Origin: Hygrocybe punicea
Taxonomy: Eukaryota; Basidiomycota; Agaricomycetes; Agaricales; Hygrophoraceae
DNA length: 64,000 nt
Assembly: GCA_963556145.1 (NCBI GenBank)
Contig: OY744466.1
Span: 2,666,001-2,730,000 of the forward strand
Direction: 5' to 3'
Below, in pieces: positions 21,331-32,783 of the stretch. The first letter of the stretch is position 1, and the number at the start of each line of letters is the position of its first letter. The translations under genes were made by a program, and so were the position numbers. The notes under the pieces were generated by a model that was given only the letters and a program-made list of their open reading frames with translations, did no database searches and had not been told where the DNA came from.

Positions 21331-21470
21331 TGCATGCGAGGGCAGTGGAGTAGGTGCATGTTGGAATGAGCTGTGGATGTCAACTTCTCAAAGGGCAGCA
21401 GCAGAGAGGGTAAGCAGTACGTTACGAGAGCCCACCAGCATCACTTTGCCCCCCATAATAGCAGCGCTGC
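21331..21470 (-). pseudogene. Second, degenerate copy of the dehydrogenase exon
   Basis: The minus strand again reads AAIMGGKVMLVG and SAAAL, then a stop, then EVDIHSSFQHA. It is a diverged partial duplicate of 20,130-19,990 with a premature stop and a shortened C-terminal end. Confidence 0.65.
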
Positions 21471-22493
21471 TGCAGAAACACATGCCACGGCACTGCCAGT
21501 GGTGATGCTGTTGCTGGTGCTAATGCTGGTGCCAGTGCTAGAACTGACACTGGCATGGGTACACGTGTGAGTACCCATCGCTAGTGGCAAGAGAAGAAAG
21601 TGGCTTGGCTTACTTGAAACATTCCACCTTGCCGCATCCTCACCATCGTGCTGGCTGGTCCCAGCACTGCTCCTCCTGGCCTGCACTGGCACTGCTTGCT
21701 GGCACTGCCATGATGTGCATGCTGGTGGGGTGTTAGTGCTCATCGCCCTAGCCACTGTCCTGCTTGTGCCGTCCTGCTTGTCCTATTGTCGTGGTCGCAA
21801 CCACCACCATCCTCGTCGCCATGCTGGCTATCCTGGACATTGGCCTTGCCATCCTTGCCTCCACCGTCCTTGTCCTCCGCCTTGTTGTCATCGCTCTCAT
21901 TATTGTCCTTACCATCCTAGAAGCACGTCAATGAGGAAGAAACTTCAGGTTGAGTTTTTTACCTATAAGATGCCCTCTGCTATGCCATGCTGGTACTGGC
22001 ATAGGCACTGGTTCTGGTGCGGGTGTAGGTGTTGGTATTGGTGCATGTGAAGACAAAAGTGAACATGGACCAAACAAAGGTAAAGTATGGACTTTGCTTT
22101 TTTTCGACTTCTCAGCATGACAGTAGGGACACAGACCGGCACGGCACCAGTGCCAGCACTAGAACCGGTGATACGCATGCTGCGTGTCTGAGGTCCAAAT
22201 CACCTATTTTACCTATTTTTATTAGTTAGATTTTGTTATGTACTTATTGTAGCACAACAAATACAAACAAAATAGATTGGATTCCCCCATTTTCCCCCAT
22301 CACAGTAGAGCTCGGAGCCTTCCTTGGATCAGCACTCGCACCACACACTCAGAGACCCTCTCACTCTCTCTCAGTGTATCACCGGCACAAGTACTAACTG
22401 CAACTACTAGTAGCATTATACTGGTATAAAAGTTGAACTTTTATTCTTAGTTAAAATTAAGTTATGGTTAAGTGTGTTTAAGTCCACTAAGTT
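21471..22493. other. Spacer with GCACTGGT-type simple repeats
   Basis: Degenerate CTGGTGC/GCACTGGT repeats at 21,480-21,800 and 21,985-22,170. The rest, including a CT-rich patch at 22,320-22,390, contains no supportable gene. It belongs to the 6.6-kb TIR element. Confidence 0.4.
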
Positions 22494-22531
22494 GATTAAG
22501 TCAGATTAAGTAAACCTGTGTTTTCCTGATG

Positions 22532-22720
22532 ACAACAGTACTCAAAATTCTACTAAGTCCAAATTTCTCAATTGATTCAAAAAAGTGCAATTTACTGGCA
22601 AAATCAATGCAAAGGGCTGTAGGCTTAGAATGAATAATCAAGTTAGAGTTGTATTATCTATAAACCGCAGTAGGCTAACATGATTATATACAAACACCTA
22701 GTAAGCGGATCAGGACGCGC
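22532..22720. other. Continuation of old foldback arm, then 3' flank of NAA30
   Basis: 22,532-22,570 continues the foldback-family similarity cut at 15,952. The rest is AT-rich and marks the border between mobile DNA and the conserved gene block. Confidence 0.4.
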
Positions 22721-23597
22721 TCAGCGAGAGGACCCCTCGTCATCGTCGCTGTAACGTGTCACAGCATGATAGGAAGCGTGGTGAAGGCGTAAATTTGACC
22801 CTGGCGTATCTACATACGACTCATATGCTCGGTCATCTTCAGCGTCGGGGGGAATGGAGAGGACTAGGCGAAAGGCATCTTTTCCGTTAAGATAAAATCG
22901 GTAGAGACGCTTTTCACGGATGAAACCAAGGGATTCATAGAGGGAGAGTGCTGCGATGTTGTCGTATTCCGTCTCGAGCACGACCTTGCCGAAGGGAGCG
23001 GCGACAGTATGAGCGGGTGTTACATGTAAACAAAGTGAGGGTGGACCAACCTCATCAACACCATGTTCTTTCATGACTTTGATGGAGTTGCGAACAAGAG
23101 TACTAGCTATAGAGAAGGAGCGTTTGGTACGCGTTTAAGAAGGCAAGATATCTTAGGACGATCGGTGAGGAGAGGATGGATGTTGGGGGGGAATACATAC
23201 CGATGCCGCGTTTGCGCCAGTGCTTGCTAACACTGAGCATGGCAATGTAACCCCTGTTGGAGAAGTGCCGGTGCATGCTTTGCTTGCATACGATTACACC
23301 TATTGGGGCAGAGTCGGATTGGTTCAGGGGATAGGCCTGGATTGACGATGCATGGTCACCGGCGGATGGCAGAAGGGTGGTTGACTAGATGCTCACAAGA
23401 AAGGACAGATGGGGCCTAGGAAGGCATGAGTACCGAGGTAAATTAATGAGATAAACGGGGACGGACCATTGGTGAAGAAAGTAGCGGTAAGTGTATATGA
23501 CATATGGCTCGCTGAGCTCTGTTTGGACAAGGGCCATGATGTGGGGTAAGTCCGATTCTCCAACGTATTGACGGTATATGATTTCACTGGGAGACAT
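22721..23597 (-). CDS. NAA30: NatC catalytic subunit, N-alpha-acetyltransferase 30
   Basis: Five exons (23,597-23,467, 23,415-23,397, 23,336-23,201, 23,106-23,051, 22,984-22,721) give 201 residues with all phases consistent. The protein acetylates the N-terminal Met of nascent chains starting Met-Leu, -Ile or -Phe in the cytosol, as the catalytic subunit of NatC (family knowledge). Visible signatures are YRQYVGESDLPHIMALV, LSEPYVIYTYRYFLHQWPHL, the acetyl-CoA-binding RKRGIA (R-x-x-G-x-A), VVLETEYDNIAALSLYESLGF and KRLYRFYLNGKDA. These follow Mak3/NAA30 in order; yeast Mak3 is slightly shorter. The fourth intron (66 bp) is in frame and without stop, so its retention would insert 22 residues. 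The C-terminal tail after RLVLSI is acidic and not conserved. Confidence 0.9.
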
Positions 23598-24051
23598 GAA
23601 GGTCAGAATGAATGTGCACACCAGCAAGTCCGACTACGTGATCATGAGTGGTAGCAATGCGGAGGTCAGACGACCTGGTCGCAGCCGAACCAAATTGACA
23701 GGCATTCCCTCGAAATTAGTGACTACTTTACTGCTGGTGCGTTATCGAACGACGGGTGCCGACTGCCCAGAATATTGAACACTCAAATAATAAGATTCAT
23801 GATTAATGTGCTTTGCAAAAATTGTCATCCAACCACGCAAAATGAACGTTGATGAACTGTAATGATTCAAACACAACAAGGCAAACACAACAACTTTGAA
23901 AGTTCACGGGAGGAGCAACATAGATAAACAGACCCAATCCATTGGCTACGTACAGATGATGCAGACCGAGAACTGAGGTCGGAAACCTTGACATGATGGG
24001 TGCTATTAAACATATGACTTCCATCGCAGCGTCAAAGAACCTAGACAAAAG
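23598..24051. other. Promoter region of NAA30 and 3' region of SET gene
   Basis: 454 bp between two same-strand genes. No further gene, RNA or repeat recognised; an 81-codon frame on the minus strand here looks like chance. Confidence 0.5.
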
Positions 24052-25538
24052 TTATTCATCCTCGAAGACGAGCTGGATGCCCTGTTCGCGAGCGGTTTCT
24101 ACAGCGACTCGCTCCTTGTCGCGCCCAAAGTCGATCAGGGATTGGAGAATATCCCGTTGACCTAGATAAAACCCGGAAGCTCCAGTTTCACTTGCTTCCA
24201 GTCATTAACAGCACATACCCTCAACATAATGCTTGAACATTTGAGCTACTTCCGGACGCATATGAATGTGGTCGTTCTCACATGGGAGATGCTCGAGCAG
24301 TGCTTGGATCATATTCACTAGGGCCTCCGAAGCCTCAAGGTGGTCTTCAAAAGTACGGTCTGACTCCGCCTTGTTTGAGACTAGACCTAAAATCTCCTCC
24401 CATACACCGTTCGCGCCGTGGGCATTTCTTCCAACTTCCCATATTTTCCCCCGATCGCAAACTCCGCCAATCTTCAGAATGATGGTGTCATCTGCATTCT
24501 GAGGTAGGGAGAATCCGTAGCCAAGGATAAGTTCTGAATTGGGTTTCGCTCCATAATTGTTGAATAGCTCTTGGCCCCTGTTGGCAGTGCAATGACGAAT
24601 GAGGGCGACGCAGAGATCGGTTGAGTTTTGGTCATTCCTGGAAGAATTGTTGGCAGCAGTCCCGTCCTGATTCGACACAACCCATGAAACTCGACTTGTT
24701 CGTGAGTGATCAAACAAATCAAGGCCTGGTATCAAAACCGGTTCAGAGGAGGGCGTGCATTGCAGAGAAGGCCTGGATGAGAGGAGAGTTGAAGGAAAAG
24801 AGCGGGACGAGAGATATGTCGCTGATGTCAGGTACCTCTCCCTGACCTCGTCCGTTTGATTCATTAATGTACGCAAGAAGATCGAAAAACTAACCAGGTA
24901 AACTCGCTCTCCCAACTTGACTTGATTGACGTGATGAAAGACCGGCAGTCACTCCACTCCTGTCGCCAATCACGCTTGCGGTCGAGCGTTGCCCCGAATA
25001 GATTCGTGCCCTCGAACGACGCCAACTCCTGAGGTGTGAAGTGGAGTGACGTCCTAAGCTTATCTGAAGATGGTAATATGTTCAGGTAGGGGAAGTGTGC
25101 TAAGACTCTGGGAGAGCTGAAGGTGACTCAGTGAACCAGCTTAAGCTTGCCACCAAAGTGGTTGTAAGAACCTTGTTTCTCCGATGATCCAATGAAGGCA
25201 AATGTAGGAGCAGATAAGCTGTCTTGTGGTCCAGTTCTCCAATGGGCTAAAGATACAATTGTTCAGAAGGTTGGACAACGCGAGCCTTGATACATCTGGC
25301 GTAATGGCAAGTGTGAATGGACACGAAACCAAATTCGTGTCCTGCGGCAGATTTTCTCTGGCGAAGGCAGACAGACCGAAAGACTCTATTGATAGTTAGT
25401 CTTTGAATGGCCAATCAATGGGAGTAGTGACTAGCAACCTGGAAGGAAGTGGACCAGCGGATGTGAGAAACCACCATGTTCATGCAGCCATCTCCTGAAG
25501 TAGATAACGTTTACAGGTTCATCATGATAAACATCCAT
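24052..25538 (-). CDS. SET-domain protein lysine methyltransferase (Rubisco-LSMT/SETD3-like)
   Basis: Five exons (25,538-25,439, 25,385-25,172, 25,116-24,895, 24,841-24,219, 24,161-24,052) splice to 422 residues with consistent phases. The SET signatures typical of the LSMT group appear in order: WLHEHGGFSHP, SFGLSAFA near the N-terminus, the inserted iSET helical region (NWTTRQLICSYICLHWI, FPYLNILP, FEGTNLFGATLDRK, FTWERYLTSATYLSSRSFP), then LIPGLDLFDHS (equivalent of the NHS motif) and LFNNYGAKPNSELILGYGF. The C-terminal part resembles the Rubis-subs-binding region. It would use S-adenosylmethionine to methylate lysine (or histidine) in an unidentified protein substrate. The start (MDVYHDEPVNVIYF) is the best ATG before the conserved region; upstream in-frame ATGs also exist. 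Only 77 bp separate it from the M28 gene stop, same strand. Confidence 0.85.
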
Positions 25539-25615
25539 TTGCTGAGAGCATGAAGCAAGACAACTGTGAGAATTGTCCTTCTCGTGACACACTCCTCTTA
25601 ACATTTCCTCATGCT

Positions 25616-27503
25616 TCAATATGACAGGGCAGGACGGGTTTGCAATTGTAGCCGGCTGGTTGCAGGAAGGTCAAATCCGGCAGTATGCAGGAGTGTTGCA
25701 AACTATTGAAACAAAAAGTGAGTTCGATGTCAAACAACGCCGAGGAATATGCAAACTTGAACTTTAGCGATTGATTTGACTTGTTCAAAATCGTATCCTT
25801 CGCGGTCACTCACATCGCCTGTCATTCATTAGATGCAAACCATGAATGCCTCTTACGAAAGATTTACCGCTATTATGATACTTGGGATCAGCGACTAGAA
25901 AGAGATAAACAAAGAAATGTCCCAAATTGTTTGAAATGCACGCACTGGGTCCGGCACGTTCAAAGAGCTGCGTGGCGGGGAAACCTTGCTCATAGAAAGA
26001 CTGTTAACAAAAATCAAATGAATTCTGTTATTGAAGGTGGGGAGTCGTCGCACTTGGTGGTCACTACAACAAGTCTGAGGGCACGTCGATGTGAATGTCC
26101 TATCAACATCTTTCAAGACTAGTGACATACCGACGTAAAGCCAACCGTAAGCTCAGGGCTGTAAATGGCGGAGATGTTCGCTACCAGTTGGGACAACTCG
26201 GGGATTTCGAAACTGGCAATGGTTGTCATAGTCAATGTAGACCGGGGGAAACGATTTAAGTTCACAAATTTGGAAGACCTAGTTGGGACGGTTCTCCTGG
26301 GACATGGTATGCAATCATGTCGGATTGTATCATGAGGGTGACATTCGAATTTGTCACTCGCAATTCGCCTGGGTCAGACAAGTCAAATACATTTCCAAAA
26401 GAAGGCACGATGGTCTACTGACGGGAATATGCTCTTGAACCGAGAAGACCTTGTTCTTCTCCAGCGAATGCAACCAATTCGACATTGCTGCGGAATGTCA
26501 GACCACGACGATGGATGGTGCGAGCAATCGCCAGAAGTGAAATAGTGCCAGAACCATCGTCATTCCCACCAGGTGCACGAATACTCCCAAACGAGCCACG
26601 ACTGTCATAGTGAGCGCCCATCAAAACCTTGGATGTCGTGTCAACCATCGACGGGTAGCGACTAGAATATCCAGATATTTCAGTCCGTCGCATGAAATGA
26701 TAGCAGGATATCTACCAGACTACGTTGGGAGCAAAGCCTATTAGGAAATACCTGAGTTCGCACTCTGCCCCGGTTGCCTCGAAGCGTTCCTTCAGCCACA
26801 CAGCAGCCGTTTTCGAACCCTCTGCGAACGAATGACGAGAAACGATCCCGGATTTTCCATCCTCACCGGTGAGGAATCGGATGTCGTTGCGCAACTGAGG
26901 AATAGAAATATTGTTCACAATCGCAGCGACGTCTGGATTGAATTTCAGAGAGGATAATATGTGCTCGATATGTCCAACAGCTTCAGGCGGCACAGGCCAA
27001 AATGGAGTAGGAGATGTGGGCAACAAAGTGGATTTCCAAAAGCGAGGGAGAAGCACATCTACAATTCTTGCCCTGTCGTGACTCATGGAGAGAATGGCGG
27101 AAGAGGTCGTACGGTGGAGTAGGCGAACATCGGGATCAAAACCAGGAGGTGCAAAAACGACCTGATTTCCTGACAGGTAGTTGGAAGATGTGGACAGTCT
27201 CTCGACTAATGCATCAAGTTCGGCAGAAAACGACTGGATGCTCGACTTCAGCGAGGCTTCGGCTCCTTTTTCCTCAACCCATACCAGTCGTTGAGTGTGC
27301 GGCGGTGCAGGCGCCACCGATGCAGACCAAAGGACCTCGGAACTGAGAGATGACAGACAATTGCGGTCTGGTAGGAGGAATACAGAAGTATTCCCACCGA
27401 AAGTTCCGTAGTAATTTTTGGCCAGGCAGGATTCCCTGTTGAAGAGAGAGGGAATAAATGGCGTTAGAAGAAGAAGAGCTAATTGCAATGTGTTGCCAGC
27501 CAT
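25616..27503 (-). CDS. M28-family zinc aminopeptidase, secretory
   Basis: Nine exons (27,503-26,716, 26,661-26,423, 26,368-26,266, 26,212-26,131, 26,074-26,054, 26,000-25,946, 25,894-25,868, 25,818-25,757, 25,702-25,616) give 487 residues with all phases matching. One exon encodes only TCCSDHQ. The N-terminus MAGNTLQLALLLLTPFIPSL is a signal peptide. The zinc-binding and catalytic motifs of M28 exopeptidases are present: GAHYDSRGSFGS, APGGNDDGSG, FAGEEQGLLGSRA, IQSDMIAYH and DPKYHNSGD. The enzyme removes N-terminal residues from peptides, likely outside the cell or in the vacuole. A long N-terminal region of about 220 residues precedes the catalytic domain, as in fungal leucyl-aminopeptidase-like members. 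The start at 27,503 is the first ATG; the gene is divergent from RFT1 with 103 bp between starts. Confidence 0.9.
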
Positions 27504-27606
27504 GGTGGTATAGAGCAAGAACTTTGGCTCACTATGAAGAGCGTGCGAAGACTTTCTGGCCTTCCTGGGCTGGTGCCAAGGGTACAGCCCGTTTTTCTAA
27601 CCAACC
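27504..27606. promoter_or_regulatory. Bidirectional promoter between M28 peptidase and RFT1
   Basis: Only 103 bp separate the two start codons on opposite strands, so both promoters must overlap here or lie within transcribed sequence. No clear TATA box is seen. Confidence 0.5.
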
Positions 27607-29506
27607 ATGATGTATCCTCGTCGTGCGGTTCACCGTGATCACCTATTCAAGATGGTGTTCTCCTCTGCGTTCTCCTTGATGGCGTTACAGCTGGTTTCTC
27701 GGTTGTTCACGTTTGTGCTAAACCAAAGTCTGTATCGTCTGGTTTCTCCTCAGGTGTTTGGAACTGCAACAATACAATTCGATCTTCTGTTCAGCACCAT
27801 ATTATTTCTCAGTCGTGAAGGCGTCAGGAATGCTTTATTGCGTGCGGGCCCTCAGCAGGGACAACAAAGCTCTGGGTTGATCAAATTTCAATCGGTTGGG
27901 GTTTCAAACTTGACAATACTCCCGCCGTTGTTTGGTTGCCCGCTAGCAATCATAACGACGTACCTTTATGGTCATTTCGCAAGCCACGAAACTCGCAGTC
28001 AACCCTACTTCTTCCAGGCTATCTCCACTTACGCATTTGCTGCTCTCCTGGAGTTAATGAGTGAGCCCATGCATAATCAGTGGGTACGCTGATGCTTCCA
28101 CCTCTCTGCAACCTACTGACGCTGTATAGAGCTATGAGTGAGATGCGCACTGGAGTTCGGGTCAGAGCTGAAGGATTAGGGATCATGAGCAAACCAGTGA
28201 TGACGTTCCTCCTGTTGCTGTATGATTACAAAATTTGGAATTGCCAGGGTCAATTCGCTCTCATGGCGTTTGCTATGGGACAGTTGACTTACGGGGCCGT
28301 CGTTCTCAGTGTATATCTGGTCCACTATGGAAGGATATCTTTTTTCCCCAAACGAATTCAAACTTTCTGGACTCAAGCCTAGTGAGTGTTCATTGGTGGA
28401 GGTCTGAATTTTGCTGATTATTACAACTCTTCGAAGTGGTCTTTTTGTTTTTGACCCAACTTTATTTCGTCTATCGATTACAATGACGTTACAATCGATC
28501 TTTAAACATGTCCTTACCGAAGGAGATAAATTGATCTTGACTTGGCTCAGCCCGTTACAAGATCAAGGAGGTTACGCCATTGCAGTCAACTACGGTCCGT
28601 TTTTTTTTTGCATATTATATGTATGCCAATTTCTGCTTTACCTGATCAGGTTCCCTTGTGGCTCGAGTCGTATTCCAACCTCTCGAGGAAGTTTCGCGAC
28701 TCTTCTTCTCCAAGTTGCTTTCTGACTTTACTGTGGCGTCCGGTCAGCCGGTTCACCAACAAGCTAGTACTCAAGCACTACATCAAGCAGCAGCTGCTCT
28801 CATCTCTTTGTTGGCCATCCAATGTTCCCTTGCTGTTATTCTATTGGTCTTTGGCCCTTCGTATTTGCCCATCGTCCTCCGCATCATTCTGCCCTCACAG
28901 TATCGTTCAACTAGCGCCGCCAAAGTTCTCGCAGCGTGGTTATGGTATATTCCCATCCTGGCTGTGAACGGGGGACTAGAAGCCTTTTTCTCAAGTGTTG
29001 CTAACACCCAGGATATAAATAAACAAACCCGGTAAGGGCTCGCTTTTGAGGTTTTGAATAGGGCCGCTAACGTTTTGAACAGGTGGATGGCTGCCTTTTC
29101 GGTGATATACATCACTGCAGCTTTACGGTTGTACGCCTTCGGTCTTGGCGATGCTTCTCTCGTATATGCCAACATGATCAATCTTTCTGCCCGGATCGCG
29201 TATTGTTCGTACTTCATCACATCCTATTTCAGGTCTCGGGGAACCGCAAGTATGTTGTCTTGGAAGGGTGCTGCACCAAGACTAGACGTTCTGGCAATAT
29301 TGGTATTGTCGAAAATGGTGATTTGGTATAGCGAAGGGATGCTGGACATAATGGGTATCATTGAGCGAGAACAAGAAGTGGCGTCAAACTTTTATATTAT
29401 GATACATGTCTTGTTAGGCGGAACGCTTGCTGTGATGTGTTTGGGGACATGGTGGATGCTTAGCGGTCGTTTTGTCACCTTCGGGGTGAACTCCAAGAAA
29501 GAATAA
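27607..29506 (+). CDS. RFT1: RFT1-family ER oligosaccharide flippase-like protein
   Basis: Five exons (27,607-28,079, 28,130-28,381, 28,437-28,594, 28,650-29,031, 29,083-29,506) give 562 residues. The first junction works with donor GTGGGT, which restores PMHNQAMSEMRTGVRVRAEG. Family signatures: LVSRLFTFVLNQSLYRL, STILFLSREGVRNALLR, LTEGDKLILTW, QDQGGYAIAVNYGSLVAR, QPLEEVSRLFFS and WYIPILAVNGGLEAFF. Many hydrophobic segments indicate a polytopic ER membrane protein. It is required for supplying Man5GlcNAc2-PP-dolichol in the ER lumen during N-glycosylation; whether RFT1 is itself the flippase is debated (established knowledge). Convergent with FIG4: stops 64 bp apart. The third intron (28,595-28,649) holds a T-rich run. 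Confidence 0.92.
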
Positions 29507-29570
29507 GTCATTTTCCATTCTTGATAACCAACGGATGAAAGGCAGAGAATGGGATTAGATTTTTCTGTTG

Positions 29571-32500
29571 CTAGAAGCGATGTACCCCTCCTAGCCATCG
29601 TTCGTAATTGAATTGTACAGGCAATGCGTCTTTACCCACGCTATCTAGATGCCGGGTCGTTCTACGGTCGAGGTCGAGATAGCTGAGAAAAGCCTCATCA
29701 GTTGTGTCCTCTCGCCATTCACCAGTTGCTGTTCGAACGGCCGACTGATAGACTTCCATGTCCCTGCGCTCTCCGCCATTGATAGGAGCATTAAGAAGAT
29801 CCTGACACTGATCGATATAACTGCATCAAGCATTACAGATTTTGCCAAGGGGGAAATTGGCGGGGCACAAACCCTTGATATTCGGCCTCCTCTTCTTCCG
29901 AAACGCTGGGATCTAGCAATTGCTTCGCAATGGTTTCCGTCGAATGTGGTTCTGATTCAAATTTGAGGTGAGGGCTATTCATTTCCAGTCTTGCTGCAGG
30001 CTTTCCAGAATTCTTTGAAGAATTGGAAGCCGGGTTAGCGCCAATCCATCGTTGCACAACACCTCCCATCAATCTAGTGTGTTCAGGCACAATTGTTACC
30101 ACAGTTCAGAGTATGGTGGTACCTTGGATGATTAACCGAGTTGCCGTGAGGTAAAAATGGGCTGTGATTGATATCTTTAGCGGTTTTGCTGGTTCAGATC
30201 AGACATCTATACACCAAACGGCACTAAGCGACACTCACCCAGGAAGTTTCAAAGTGCTATTCATGCAATAAGCAAAATGCTTGCCCAGAGACGTGAATAG
30301 GAGTGGTCTGTAATACTCAATCCAGAAATCGCCTCTGCTCTGAACAAACTCAGAAATTCCCTTTTGACATCTGTCGACCATATAGGCAGGCTCGAGATGC
30401 TCCATATTGAACCAATCTTGATATCCACCCCGCCTAGGTGGTTGAGTTATTGATCTCTCGTTTTTCACTCCAAGAAAGAGATTGATTGCAGTCTGTTTAT
30501 CTCCGTCTAGAAGGCATGGTCAAGGTGCAATCGTGCAGCATGAAAGCTCATTTACCGAGAAGAGAGTTCGTATAGAACCGGCGGATGTTTTCAATGATAT
30601 CGCGCGAATGGCTATTCCAATGGGGCATTCGCCGATAAGTCTCTACTCGATTTACCAGAGCACTGCCTGTGTACTGGAGAGCAATAGCTAGCTAAAATTT
30701 TCAACCGAATATTGATGAAGAACAATACGGTGGCACTCACTATCCCCGTGGTCATGATACATTTCTGTCAACATATTGACGGCATCGGAATCAAAAGCCA
30801 GATTTGGATTATCTACTAAGCTGAGTGCGTAGAGTTGATGGCCTAACGCTCGTTTGCCAAATACGAACTGTGCCGCGTTGGTTCGATCAAGACAGTCGAC
30901 ACAATTGGTCCGACAGATACCATTCTGGAGAGAAATAGAGCTACGCCACGGTGTTTTGGCGTCACAACTGCAAAGAATAACAGAGGAAACTGGTTATCTC
31001 CACACAGAAAGTTATAGGCACTCACGCGCTGTCGTTCTGGAGATAGTGGGAATATGGTTCTGGACCGGAGTGAAAGAAACCAGTCATCTGAATTGATTCC
31101 TCCGCGATGTCTTCTAGATAACTGATAACGTCTTGTGTCTTCCTTGACTGCGGTCAGCCAATACAGCGAAGAGCAAACATGGTGCAGGCATACTCTTTAT
31201 AGGCGCGCGACATGTCCCAAGCTCGATATACCATCTTCTTACCTTGAGGCAGGAACTGATTCAGGTATCGTACACATTGCGTATACTCGTCCAATAATTT
31301 CGATTCGCGTGGTTGAGGCTCCCGTCTTTTGATCAAGTTGAGGATTGTAATGGGAGCTCCGTATCGTCTGAAAAGATCGTCGAAATGTCGAGAGGCAGCC
31401 GTGTAAAAGGGATCCACGACGCTAACTGGGGACATAAAATTATGTGTCGATCGGGAGTACGATGTCACGGACTTTCAATCGGTGGTTTAGGGCTCATGCT
31501 ATTTGTCTCTTGAGTCCAGTATATTGGTATGCTTCCCCGATACTTGTTGCAACGGAATCAGTTCTAGCCCAACGTCATAAGCACCATCTGACCTGGACGT
31601 AGCTGGTATAATTGGGGCTAGGGCGTCGATGGTCCCTCCGGGCAGGATAGTAAAATGGTGTCGTCAAAGCTTCGGAGACAATCTGTTCCGTTTCTACTTC
31701 ATTAGCGACATTTCCCTGTCGATATGACATCAGATTCATGTGTTCGAAAATCGGGTTATGTTACCTCGAGATTGACACCCCTCTTCAAATAGCGAGCTCC
31801 TGCATAATGGCGGGACCTTCGAGCAATCAGAGTCACGAAAATGACGCGACCTAGTACCGTCAATTCTGAAGCAGGTTTTTTTGCCCAGGATTAAGGCCTC
31901 GAGGTTGAAGAGGGCAGTAACACATACTAGCTTGGTCTACGTGTCCGTGGACGAGAGGTAAGAGCCAATGGGCTTTGATAGCAAGGCTTTCCTTATTGTC
32001 AAATGCAGCGGTCATCATATGAAAATTCCACGCATATCGATCATTAAAAGGCCATTTTCCGTGGTTCGAATGGCTGAGGTTGTGTTGGAGTGTGGAGGAG
32101 AGGTCATAGGTATAGCTGAAGGTGGTGTCCTTTTAACAGATGAAGGTATAGTACATTGCAATGTCACCTGAAGTAAAAATTCTTCGACATATCCACTTGC
32201 TTGAATACGTTTACAAGCCGCTGTTCTTCGGCGGGTTTCTCTACTTTGTGATTGAAGGGGACGGGGACGATATCTGTGCTCTCGCAGTGGTATACATAGT
32301 GACCGCCAAGGAGAGCCACAACAGATCGCTTGGATATTACAATCATGTACCAGCCTGCCGTAAACTTGACAAATCCTATGAATGTACTCGTAAGCCATGC
32401 CCAGATGCTTGCGATTGCAATCGAACCCGCAATGCCGAAAAATACTCTCGCCTTGCCTAATCCACCTGAGGCCTTGTTTCCATCGTCCAACATCTTCAAC

Positions 32501-32691
32501 ATAGCACTCATCTGTTTGCCGCTATATTCAGCCTCGTCCTCAACGACTATCAATTCGTCTTCAGATGTACGATCAACTTTGATGATGCGATGTCGTGAAT
32601 CCGAAGCATTGGACGCAATGATATAGAAACGAAGGCGATTCTCGTACATGATAAACTTATTAAAGGCCGGAGAGACCATGATCATGATCAT
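29571..32691 (-). CDS. FIG4: Polyphosphoinositide phosphatase FIG4 (Sac domain)
   Basis: Fourteen exons were traced: 32,691-32,427, 32,375-32,168, 32,115-31,928, 31,865-31,765, 31,715-31,593, 31,542-31,473, 31,425-31,194, 31,142-31,026, 30,967-30,741, 30,687-30,556, 30,506-30,239, 30,188-30,123, 30,073-29,873 and 29,820-29,571. They total 815 residues with consistent phases. It removes the 5-phosphate of PI(3,5)P2 at the vacuole/endosome and acts in the Fab1-Vac14-Fig4 complex (family knowledge). The catalytic CX5R(T) loop is CVDCLDRTN in exon 9 (about 30,893-30,919). Other signatures are [55 protein letters not shown] and [12 protein letters not shown]. The start at 32,691 ([13 protein letters not shown]) is uncertain; family members usually have a longer N-terminus, so a short first exon may be missed. 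Confidence 0.9.
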
Positions 32692-32783
32692 GAACCAGTT
32701 GTCCACGTGGTCGTTTTTGTCACAGAAGTCCTCCCAAGGTCACATAGCTATTACTGCATATTTCAACTTCCTTGGGTTTGGGG
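32692..32783. promoter_or_regulatory. Bidirectional promoter between FIG4 and HEATR5-like gene
   Basis: 92 bp between divergent start codons. No TATA box obvious. If FIG4 has an extra 5' exon, its promoter would overlap the HEATR5-like gene. Confidence 0.45.

Larger units (their letters stand above)
15953..22531. mobile_element. 6.6-kb TIR element containing nested elements and captured exons
   Basis: Inverted ends of 38 bp (15,953-15,990 and 22,494-22,531) begin CATCAGGAAAACAC and differ at one position. The left end is followed by three direct copies of a TCTGACTTAA unit. No clear target duplication was found; the nearest bases are ACAC on the left and ACAA on the right, so the superfamily is undecided. 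The interior contains a mariner-type element, a hAT-like element, two pieces of a sorbitol-dehydrogenase-like gene and GCACTGGT-type simple repeats, but no transposase of its own. It is probably non-autonomous. Confidence 0.55.

Noticed and set aside
24205..24915. Single-ORF reading of the SET protein from its longest frame
   Set aside because: The frame starts inside an intron; five-exon splicing restores the conserved FTWERYLTSATYL junction and both conserved ends.
27014..27346. Plus-strand ORF of 110 codons
   Set aside because: Antisense to the first exon of the M28 peptidase; shadow.
28783..29220. Minus-strand ORF of 145 codons
   Set aside because: Antisense to RFT1 exons 4-5 and spans the intron; shadow.
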